DNA from: Planctomycetaceae bacterium | GTDB lineage: Bacteria; Planctomycetota; Planctomycetia; Pirellulales; Pirellulaceae | Length of the DNA stretch: 64,000 nucleotides | NCBI GenBank assembly: GCA_002724245.1 | Contig: PBOG01000214.1 | Coordinates: 29,885 to 93,884, forward strand | Direction: 5' to 3' | Shown: positions 54,605 to 62,545 of the stretch, one piece after another | Numbering within the stretch: the first letter of the stretch is position 1 | Layout: each line of letters starts with the position of its first letter | Position numbers and translations under genes: made by a program | Notes under the pieces: generated by a model | What the model saw: the letters and a program-made list of their open reading frames with translations, nothing else | What the model was told of the DNA's origin: nothing | The model's database searches: none

Positions 54605-55888
54605 TTACACAGAGAACAGGGGCGCGATCGGTGTCCCATCCCGGACCAGCATAATGGGGCGGCCGACGTTGGTCTGAAACTCCGTCCGCGGATCGATGCC
54701 GAGATTGTGAAAAAAGGAAGCCGCCAGATCGTCCGGTGAATAAGCCTGCCCCGCTGGTTCCGCGGCCTGTGAATCCGATTCGCCGACGACTTGCCCCCCC
54801 TGAATTGCTCCGCCGGCCATCAAAGCGCACATCGCACGCGCCCAGTGATCCCGACCACCGCCGCCGTTGACCGTCGGAGTCCGACCGAACTCACCGGTCA
54901 TGAAAATCGCCGTGGAATCCAAGCGCCCTCGGTCTTGTAGTCGGTCGAGCAAGCCCGCAAACCCGCGATCCAAAGGCGGTAGTAACGTGCGCAATTTGGG
55001 GAAGTTCTCCGCATGGGTATCAAAGTCGAATTCCGCTGGCCGGAGGCGCACCGTGACAAAATGCACCCCCGCTTCGATCAAGCGCGCGGCAAGCAGCAGC
55101 GTCTGCCCGAATTCATGCTTGCCAAAACGATCTATTTCCGATCGCTTTTCCTGCGACAAATCGAAGGCTAACCTTGTGCGCCGCGAGCTAATGATGTCGT
55201 ACGCCTGTTCCGAAAAACGATCGAGACCACGAACTTGATCATCGAGATCGTCAAACCCGCGAAAAGCAACGTCTAAATCATCAAGCAACTTCTTCTGCCT
55301 GGTGAATTTTGCCACCGTCAGACCTTCTTCCAGCGATACACCACGAACCTTGTAGGGAAACCCGTGACGCGGCTTTTCCGCCGTCAACGGGCTATACTGC
55401 GAGCCCAAATAGCCCGGTCCTACAAAAGACTCGTCGATGGAAACATAGGTCGGCAAGTCAGCGGCGGATGGAAATTGGCGACTGACAATGCTGCCATATT
55501 CGGGATAACTCACCGTCTGTGATGGCTTGTTCCCGGTGAGCAGATACTTCTTGCCAATACCGTGGTCTGCCAGATTATGAGACACACCTCGAAGGATCGC
55601 ATACTTGTCGGCGCGCTGTGCCAGCATCGGCAGGTGTTCGCAAATTTGCACACCACTGACATTTGTCCGTATTGGATTGAATTCACCCCGTACAGCTGCG
55701 GGTGCATCCGGCTTCAGATCAAAGGTGTCTTGATGCGAAGGCCCCCCCTCCAGAAATATAAAAATGGCGGATCGCAACACCGGTTTACCAGGTGCAGCGG
55801 CCTGCAAACGCAAATATTGGGAGAGTGTGAGACCAGCCCCCAGGGCGCCAACGCTCAACCATTGCCGACGCGTCAGCGGACTACCCAT
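54605..55888 (-). CDS. DUF1501 family protein, Tat-exported
   Basis: The 427-residue protein has a twin-arginine type leader (TRRQWLSVGALGAGLTLSQYL) and the DUF1501 body: RSAIFIFLEGGPSHQDTFDLKPDAPAAVRGEF, VQICEHLPMLAQRADKYAILRGVSH, MTGEFGRTPTVNGGGGRDHWARAM and a C-terminal LAASFFHNLGIDPRTEFQ. The enzyme activity of this group is unknown. ATG 55888 has AGAGG seven bases upstream. It follows the DUF1549/DUF1553 protein gene by 94 bases on the same strand, the usual planctomycete pairing, so both likely work on one periplasmic substrate. Confidence 0.94.
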   Translation of the reverse strand: MGSPLTRRQWLSVGALGAGLTLSQYLRLQAAAPGKPVLRSAIFIFLEGGPSHQDTFDLKPDAPAAVRGEFNPIRTNVSGVQICEHLPMLAQRADKYAILRGVSHNLADHGIGKKYLLTGNKPSQTVSYPEYGSIVSRQFPSAADLPTYVSIDESFVGPGYLGSQYSPLTAEKPRHGFPYKVRGVSLEEGLTVAKFTRQKKLLDDLDVAFRGFDDLDDQVRGLDRFSEQAYDIISSRRTRLAFDLSQEKRSEIDRFGKHEFGQTLLLAARLIEAGVHFVTVRLRPAEFDFDTHAENFPKLRTLLPPLDRGFAGLLDRLQDRGRLDSTAIFMTGEFGRTPTVNGGGGRDHWARAMCALMAGGAIQGGQVVGESDSQAAEPAGQAYSPDDLAASFFHNLGIDPRTEFQTNVGRPIMLVRDGTPIAPLFSV

Positions 55889-55982
55889 CGAATCGCCTCT
55901 TATTACATTCTGGATTACAGTGTGGCTCATTACCGTGTGGCTTTCTCACAGTGTGTCGTTCCACGTTATCTTGTATCGTTGG

Positions 55983-58694
55983 TCAGTGATTGAGAAGAAA
56001 TTCTTTCGTGTTCAACATCGCCCACATCAGGTCGGTGACGCCTTCAACAATCGAATCAACCGATGCTAGATGCTTGACAGCGCGAGCAATCTCGTCCTCG
56101 TCAGGCAGGCGATTCACTGTCCTGAGCCATACCTGTTTGACAAGCTCTTTTTCGCCGACAGCTCGACCTGCTGCGACCGCCTCTTCGATCTGAATGATCC
56201 AGCCACTGTCAGCTAACCGCATACGGACGAGTGGGTCGTTCTGAACAAAAATCGCCTGCAGCAGTGTCGGTTCGTTGACACGTTCACAATCACAGTTAAT
56301 CGCCCGCGCCGGTTTACCGAACACCTTCATCGCGTGCGTGCCCGCCATACGCATCGACAAATGTCCTGATGCCCTGCGTTTCAGATTCGCTCGAACTGCG
56401 TCAAGTTGTTCGGTAGCGGCCGTCGCTTGTTTCATGGCATCGTAGATGACTTCCGCGGGAATCCGGCGGGGAATAGCTCGACTGAAATTTCGGCGATCCT
56501 GTCGATTGGTCGCATTCGGCTTCCAGCTTCGCTGGTACGTCGCGCTGCGAGTAATTTGTCGATGCAACCACTTCATATCGTATGCGCTGTCGAGAAAACC
56601 ACGCGTCAGCCAATCGAGAAGCTGGGGATTACTGGGGGGGTTGGCAGGTGTAAATTGATCTGGTGGCTCGACAATTCCCACATGGAAATAGCCGGCCCAC
56701 ACACGATTCACAAAAGCCCTGGCAAACCACGGGTTGTCTTGCTCCCGCATCCACTTCATCAGCACCGCCCGGGGATCCTCGCCGGCCGCAATGGTCACCT
56801 GACCGCTCCGCAAGAGGCCCAATGTCTTGTCCGCTCCTTTCCCCACAGACAGTTCCGGCCAGTTGACGATCTTACCGCGTTGGGCGGCAGCAAACGCTGG
56901 AAAACCCATACGACCCCGCGCTGTCAGATCTTCAAAGAACCGCGTAAAGTCACTGAAATCACTCTGCGTCCATTTATCGAATGGGTGCTTGTGGCACTCC
57001 GCGCATTGCAATTGAATGCCCAGGAAACTGTGCGCAAACGCCAAGGCCTTGTCTTTGGCTTCACTGACCGTTGCCCGTGTCCAATAGTGCGGCATCGTTT
57101 TTCGCAGCGAAAAATCGGCTGGCGATTCCTGCCGCACATAGGATGACATTTCGGTGGCGTAATCTTCTCTGGACTGATCCGGCCCACGACTTTGCGCCAG
57201 TACGATTCCTGCGACGAGTTGGTCGTACGGCATGTTACTGGCGACGCGACGGTGAATCCAATCGTACCACTGCGTCGAGTAGCCGTGCCCCACTTCGAGT
57301 ACCGTCTGTTCACCAAATGCGCTGGGACTGCACCCGGTAAAATCACAAAGCTTGTTGGTCCACCAGGCCGCATAGGCCGGGCGGTTCAACAACTCGTTGA
57401 TTTTTCGCTCACGTTTGTCAGCCGCATCGTCCATCAGAAAGGCGGTCACTTCATCCGGCGCAGGCAGTGTACCCGTGACGTCAATACTCACCCTCCTGAG
57501 AAACTCCGCGTCGTCACAGAGTGCGGAAGGTCTCAATCCAAGCTTGGAGAGCTTGCCTAAAACCAATCGATCAACAGGGTTCACGTTTTCCGGCAAGCTG
57601 ACCACACTCTGATTTTTTGAGTAGGGTCGCAGCACCGGTATCGCCAGCACACCGTTATCATAAAAAGCCACGATGTGGGTATCTCCTGGTCCGACGGCGT
57701 GCGCCAGCCCCTTTGCATCGATGGTGACCACCGCATCATCATTGCTGCGAAAACGCGTCAAACAGGTCACATCCTCGTGGCGCCCGTCTTCCCACTGAGC
57801 AACCACTCTGATTGCCCGCGAATCTCCTGCTGCGGAGAACAGGATTTCCTGTGGCTCGCAATGCAGCTGGACGAGCACTTTCGCTTCAATCGCGGCAGAC
57901 GCAACAGGCCGGCTCCGCCACGGCGCTCCCATGCGAACCCACGCTTCCAGATCTGCAATCTGGCCGTCAGCCAGTTTACGCTGTGGTGGCATGCGCAAAT
58001 CTGGACTGCGATGCCGCACCGCCTGAACCAACAAGCTACCTTCCGGATCACCCGGCGTGATGGCCGGTCCCGAATCCCCCCCAGCAAGCAGAAGCTCACG
58101 GGTTTTCAGCTGCAAATTGCCTTTGCGATTGTTGAATCCATGACATTCATAGCAATTCTTCTCAAACAGGGGCTCGATCTTTTGTTCGAAAAATCGAATC
58201 CCCTGGGGGGAGAACTGGGTTTGCTGCACTACTTCGGTGCTGGCAACCGCTTGTGCTTCCACACCTTTGGCACCAGACTCAATCCAACGCAACAGCAGGT
58301 GGTGCTCCCAGGAACCTGGCTTGAAACGCTGGCCACCCTCATGATCGATCTGGGCCGTGGCCTTCAAGAGAATAAGGCTCTGCTCTGGTGCATCTGCAGA
58401 AATGCGCATGCCTTCTTCCGTGGTCGCCTCGGCCACCAAAGCCGCATGATCGGCAGCAAAATCAAAGCCGAACAACGATAATCGAAAATCGGCTTGGCCC
58501 TGAAAGGAACCATGGCATTTCGCGGAATTGCATCCGAGACGCCCCAGCAGAGGCACGACATGCCGCTGAAAGTCGGGAACGACCCGCGTTTCACGATCCT
58601 GGAAGCGTCTGTTCGCAGAGGGCACGACCGGAGGTGGCGCCGCTGCTACGACACTCGCAACACTCATCATAAGGCCCAGCAAATACTTCATCAT
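55983..58694 (-). CDS. DUF1549/DUF1553 protein with planctomycete cytochrome C domain and Ig-like domain
   Basis: The protein of about 903 residues has a signal peptide (YLLGLMMSVASVVAAAPP). Its N-terminal region has LGCNSAKCHG, then a planctomycete cytochrome C domain (NCYECHG, DLRMPPQ, LEAWVRMGAPW). A bacterial Ig-like BIG2-type domain follows (about 270-360, AQWEDGRHEDVTCLTRFRSNDDAVVTID), then DUF1549 (VDRLVLGKLSKLGLRPS, FLRRVSIDVTGTLPAPDEVTAFL, CAECHKHPFDKWTQSDF) and DUF1553 (WFARAFVNRVWAGYFHVGIVEP, ITRSATYQRS). Three possible haem motifs are present. The start is ATG 58694 or the next codon; AGGGA precedes. It is the upstream partner of the DUF1501 gene. Confidence 0.93.
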   Translation of the reverse strand: MMKYLLGLMMSVASVVAAAPPPVVPSANRRFQDRETRVVPDFQRHVVPLLGRLGCNSAKCHGSFQGQADFRLSLFGFDFAADHAALVAEATTEEGMRISADAPEQSLILLKATAQIDHEGGQRFKPGSWEHHLLLRWIESGAKGVEAQAVASTEVVQQTQFSPQGIRFFEQKIEPLFEKNCYECHGFNNRKGNLQLKTRELLLAGGDSGPAITPGDPEGSLLVQAVRHRSPDLRMPPQRKLADGQIADLEAWVRMGAPWRSRPVASAAIEAKVLVQLHCEPQEILFSAAGDSRAIRVVAQWEDGRHEDVTCLTRFRSNDDAVVTIDAKGLAHAVGPGDTHIVAFYDNGVLAIPVLRPYSKNQSVVSLPENVNPVDRLVLGKLSKLGLRPSALCDDAEFLRRVSIDVTGTLPAPDEVTAFLMDDAADKRERKINELLNRPAYAAWWTNKLCDFTGCSPSAFGEQTVLEVGHGYSTQWYDWIHRRVASNMPYDQLVAGIVLAQSRGPDQSREDYATEMSSYVRQESPADFSLRKTMPHYWTRATVSEAKDKALAFAHSFLGIQLQCAECHKHPFDKWTQSDFSDFTRFFEDLTARGRMGFPAFAAAQRGKIVNWPELSVGKGADKTLGLLRSGQVTIAAGEDPRAVLMKWMREQDNPWFARAFVNRVWAGYFHVGIVEPPDQFTPANPPSNPQLLDWLTRGFLDSAYDMKWLHRQITRSATYQRSWKPNATNRQDRRNFSRAIPRRIPAEVIYDAMKQATAATEQLDAVRANLKRRASGHLSMRMAGTHAMKVFGKPARAINCDCERVNEPTLLQAIFVQNDPLVRMRLADSGWIIQIEEAVAAGRAVGEKELVKQVWLRTVNRLPDEDEIARAVKHLASVDSIVEGVTDLMWAMLNTKEFLLNH

Positions 58695-58842
58695 CAAGTC
58701 CCTCAATGCTCCGCCCGTTTGCACATCCGGACCAACTGGGTATCAAACCATTGGATCGCAAATGGTTTTGATGCAAACTTCATGCGCGAAACCAGAAGTT
58801 CGTGCAAAACGACAACACACCTTCTCTTGAGCGCCGCTTGAA

Positions 58843-60003
58843 TCACTTCGCCTCGACGGCTTCCAGGATCTGCATCACTTCCAGGCCATCCGTCTCTGGC
58901 ACGCGGTGTGCCGCACCAACACGAATCGTGTCGCCAATCCGCAAATCCCCGAACTTTTCACGAAAGACTGCGTTGGTAAAGAAACCGCCCATATTCATCA
59001 GCCGCCCCTCGATCGATTCTGGATTGGTGGCCCGATTACCGGCGAATGTCGAATCCACATTCTTGACGCGGATCGTCAGATCATATCCCTGATCTGACTT
59101 GCTCTCGATGGTCCCTACCACGACCCCCTGAAAGCCACGAAACGCCTCCGGAGGGATCGGATACGTTTCCGGATCAAACGGTGCGGCGCGTTCGAACACC
59201 GTCGCTTTCGGTGAAAGCGAAAGCGAGGTTCCATTTAATGTGCCACTGCGCATTTTGAGTGTTTCGCCACGTTTGATCAGTAACAGCTTGTCAATCCAAG
59301 GACCTGACAGCCCTTTGACCTTGACGGTCTTTCCGATGATCGTGTCCTTGAGTCGACGATCACCGTAAATCGACGTGACATAATCAACATCCATAGTGAA
59401 CTCACCGAGTTCAATGTCCTTGGTCTTCAGTCGACCGATAACAATCGCGTAAAACGAATCGTTGTTCCCTTTCCGCTTCGCCTTACGGGTCTTCTTGCCC
59501 TTACCTGCAGACGTAGCTGCAACCTTCCGATATTCCGCCAGGGCATCTGCTTTGGTCATCTCACCGGCCGCGACGGCAGCCGTCAGCCGTTCCCTGAGCG
59601 CAGCCAGGTCAACTTTTTTCTTGCCACGCGCCTCTTTTTGCTTCCCCACGCCAACGGCAGCTTGCTTGTATTTGGCCAGCGCATCTGCTTCAGTCATCTC
59701 ACCCGCTGCGACCGCCGCTTTGAGCTTGCGACCAAGGGCCTCCAGATCGATCGCTGGCTGAGTATCCTTTGTTTTTTTCACCGCCGGACCTGCAACCAAT
59801 GCGTAGAGCTCACGCGCTTCGTCTTCGGTGAGTTTACCCGACGCCACCAGCGTTTTGAGCCGTGCGTTGAGGGCCGCTAATTTGCTGTTCTCCGCAAGCG
59901 GCCGAGCAGTCTTCTGAGGAGCAGTCTTCCGCTCCTCTGCCACCGCGCAAAATGGACCTCCAACGAGAATCACCAGCACGGTGCAACACAGATTTCGACA
60001 CAT
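58843..60003 (-). CDS. Secreted protein with three helical repeats, unknown function
   Basis: The 386-residue protein has a signal peptide (LCCTVLVILVGGPFCAVA) and three related helical repeats of about 28 residues with Lys-rich linkers (LKTLVASGKLTEDEARELY, LKAAVAAGEMTEADALAKY, LTAAVAAGEMTKADALAEY). A C-terminal beta-rich domain of about 200 residues (DIELGEFTMDVDYVTSIYGDRRL, FRGFQGVVVGTIESK) matches no family I recognise. GGGAG lies six bases before ATG 60003. It lies between the DUF1549 gene and the dehydrogenase gene on the same strand and could belong to either unit. Confidence 0.75.
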   Translation of the reverse strand: MCRNLCCTVLVILVGGPFCAVAEERKTAPQKTARPLAENSKLAALNARLKTLVASGKLTEDEARELYALVAGPAVKKTKDTQPAIDLEALGRKLKAAVAAGEMTEADALAKYKQAAVGVGKQKEARGKKKVDLAALRERLTAAVAAGEMTKADALAEYRKVAATSAGKGKKTRKAKRKGNNDSFYAIVIGRLKTKDIELGEFTMDVDYVTSIYGDRRLKDTIIGKTVKVKGLSGPWIDKLLLIKRGETLKMRSGTLNGTSLSLSPKATVFERAAPFDPETYPIPPEAFRGFQGVVVGTIESKSDQGYDLTIRVKNVDSTFAGNRATNPESIEGRLMNMGGFFTNAVFREKFGDLRIGDTIRVGAAHRVPETDGLEVMQILEAVEAK

Positions 60004-60178
60004 AATCCACTCCCGGTTGTGCTTTATTTCTCTAGTAGACAGACGATCCAATACACGACGTATACCGCCTGTGGCGTGCCATCAAGTAGAACGTTCGCAG
60101 CCAGCAAACCGGACAACGAATCGACCTGGCGACACAAATCGTTCGAGACGACCTCTGCGCCGTCTTATAGCGAAGACT

Positions 60179-62545
60179 CTATTTACTCACCACCTTAATC
60201 ACGTTCCAATAAGCCCATTCACAATTCCAGTTATTCGCTCTGTTCTCCAGCGACAGCTTGATTTTCTGACCGGCAAAGCCTGTCAAATCAACTTGGACCT
60301 CCGCCCACTCATTCTTGCTCACGGTTTTGGGTCCAATAATCTGGTCCGCCAGCACTCGCTTGCCCGCCAGGACGCGCAGCTGCCAGTCACCGTGCGGATG
60401 ATGGCTCACCTGCAGGTGCAGCGCGGTCTTCTTGCCCTTCGGCACCTCGATTTGGCGATGAATGACACAAGGGGTTTCCCGGTCCAGGGGATGCGTCTGC
60501 ACTGCCGTAAGATTACGGAATGTCTTGTGGTAAACAACGCCACCTTCACCCACGTCGTTCACCGTGAAGCCTTTGGCAACCCTACGGATGGTGCGCAGTT
60601 GCTCACCACGGGACTGCGCCTGTGAACCTTTGCGATTGGTGGCGATATCACCACCGATCATGCGACGGGCGACAAATTCAGGCAGCTTGGGAAACTTGCT
60701 TTGCACTGCCAGGCTCAGCGCCTGCTCTGCATTATCGGGAACCATGGGTTCCAGGGCGTACCAGACCATACGGGGAAGATTGCGATCTTCTGCATCTTCG
60801 GTGCGCTGTGACAACGGTAAGAGAATCGGCCACCGGTCGGCGTACGGTAACCGCTGCGCAATGGCAGCCAGGTGCAGCCGCACCACGGCCGACGGATCCT
60901 CACTGGCCATGTCGGCAAGCTGTTGCAAGACTTTCGATGGCAGCACGGGCTGCTCACTGGTGGCCTGAGGTTGAAATGCATTGATCGGGCTTTCGTCGGC
61001 CAGTAATTGCACCGCCCAGGCACGCAGGTGTTCATCTTCATGACCCAGCAGGGCAACCAATCGCTGGCGGCTGAGCACGCCACTGACATGCATCGCCCAC
61101 AAAGCGCGCAATTTTTTTCCGGAAGTCGGTGCTGACTTGATTTGCTCTTCGAGCAACGGTCGCACGACCGACGCATCGAGTTCTCCGGCAGCGGCCCGCG
61201 TATGCAACTGCAACCGTGCCTGCCGAACGTACCAGTCGTTCGAGTGCTGCTGAAGTGCCACCAGCCCGGCATCCGAAAGCGATCGCAAATCCGGGGCCGA
61301 CGTGCGTTTGGCACCCTTTGGCATAATGCGATAGACGCGTCCTGAATTCGGGAAGTTCACTTTATTGCCACACACGTCCGTGTCATGCCAGTCCAGAATA
61401 TACACACCACCTTCCGGACCGATCTCGACACTGAACCCAACCCAGGCCAGGTCATTGGTTGGCATGAAGTCGTCACCGTGCTGTCCCACAAAACTGGAAC
61501 CTTCGGGCACCAGCACGTCCGTCAGTACCGCGTGTTCATGAATATTGCACATGAACAAGCGATTTCGGTACTGCGACGGAAACGTATCTGCCAGGTAGAT
61601 ACGTGCCCCACCATGCGCCGACAGGTGATTGTGGTCACGAATGGTCTTGATGTCATCGTAAACATGGGGATTCACGTGCGGCTTGCTCTGCTTGTGGTAA
61701 ACACCTCCCTGCACAACATGGAAGAGGTGCGGAATCACACAGCAGGTCGCAAATCCCTGGCCATGATCATCAAAATCAAATCCCCAGGGATTGGAGAGGC
61801 CACGGGCAAACACTTCAAATTTCTGTTTGACGGGATGATAGCGCCAGACGCCTCCGTCAATGAACTGACGATCCGCAGCGGGCGTGGCAGGCTTTCCTAC
61901 CTGAGACCGAGTGAAAACTCCGTGGCAACCATAAAGCCATCCATCCGGACCCCAATTGAAACTGTTCAGTGTTTCATGGCGGTCATTGATCCCCCAACCA
62001 TCCAGCAAGACTTGTGGTGGACCGTCCGGAACATCATCGCCATCTGCATCAGGGATGAACGACAGGTTCGGAGGGGAACCAACAAACACACCGCCAAAAC
62101 CCAAGGCGATGCCCGAAGTAAATGTAAGCTTGTCAGTAAAGGTCTTCTTTTTATCGAACACACCATCGCGGTCAACATCTTCGAGAATTTGAACCCGCGT
62201 CACCTGGTCCTGTGTATGACGTCCCCGGGTGCGGTAGTTGTAGTTCTCGACGACCCAAATACGACCGCGGTCATCAAAACAAAAAGCAATGGGCTCACCG
62301 ATGTCCGGCTCGGAAGCAAAGATCGATACCTCAAAGCCGTCAGGGATCGACATCTTCTCTACCGCGGCCTGCGGTTTCAAAAAGGGCGCGTTACTGGTCG
62401 AGTGCTGTCGTTTCGGCAAGCGATTTCGCTGTGAATCCGCAGCCAAAGCCACCAGTGAAACGAGCACGAGCGAACCCAAAATCAATCCGGCGAAACGGAT
62501 TTTCATAGAGAATCTGTGCATCAGTCGTTTTGCTCCTGGGATCAT
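60179..62545 (-). CDS. Planctomycete membrane-bound dehydrogenase-type beta-propeller with HEAT repeats
   Basis: The 788-residue protein has a signal peptide (FAGLILGSLVLVSLVALAA). The beta-propeller domain (about 60-420) carries the marks of the planctomycete putative membrane-bound dehydrogenase family: IPDGFEVSIFASEPDIGEPIAFCFDDRGRIWVVENYNY, GFGGVFVGSPP, FNWGPDGWLYGCHGVF, RGLSNPWGFDFDDHGQGF, HGGARIYLADTFP, WVGFSVEIGPEGGVYILDWHD and NSGRVYRI. HEAT-like repeats follow (about 440-640), then a jelly-roll end (KTALHLQVSHHPHGDWQLRVLAGKRVL). The GAGGTG ribosome binding site is five bases before ATG 62545. The start overlaps the stop of the upstream haem protein gene (ATGA), so they are coupled. 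Confidence 0.92.
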   Translation of the reverse strand: MIPGAKRLMHRFSMKIRFAGLILGSLVLVSLVALAADSQRNRLPKRQHSTSNAPFLKPQAAVEKMSIPDGFEVSIFASEPDIGEPIAFCFDDRGRIWVVENYNYRTRGRHTQDQVTRVQILEDVDRDGVFDKKKTFTDKLTFTSGIALGFGGVFVGSPPNLSFIPDADGDDVPDGPPQVLLDGWGINDRHETLNSFNWGPDGWLYGCHGVFTRSQVGKPATPAADRQFIDGGVWRYHPVKQKFEVFARGLSNPWGFDFDDHGQGFATCCVIPHLFHVVQGGVYHKQSKPHVNPHVYDDIKTIRDHNHLSAHGGARIYLADTFPSQYRNRLFMCNIHEHAVLTDVLVPEGSSFVGQHGDDFMPTNDLAWVGFSVEIGPEGGVYILDWHDTDVCGNKVNFPNSGRVYRIMPKGAKRTSAPDLRSLSDAGLVALQQHSNDWYVRQARLQLHTRAAAGELDASVVRPLLEEQIKSAPTSGKKLRALWAMHVSGVLSRQRLVALLGHEDEHLRAWAVQLLADESPINAFQPQATSEQPVLPSKVLQQLADMASEDPSAVVRLHLAAIAQRLPYADRWPILLPLSQRTEDAEDRNLPRMVWYALEPMVPDNAEQALSLAVQSKFPKLPEFVARRMIGGDIATNRKGSQAQSRGEQLRTIRRVAKGFTVNDVGEGGVVYHKTFRNLTAVQTHPLDRETPCVIHRQIEVPKGKKTALHLQVSHHPHGDWQLRVLAGKRVLADQIIGPKTVSKNEWAEVQVDLTGFAGQKIKLSLENRANNWNCEWAYWNVIKVVSK

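Noticed and set aside
61385-62434. Plus-strand ORF of 349 codons inside the dehydrogenase gene
   Set aside because: It is a shadow of the minus-strand propeller gene, whose frame has clear family motifs throughout.
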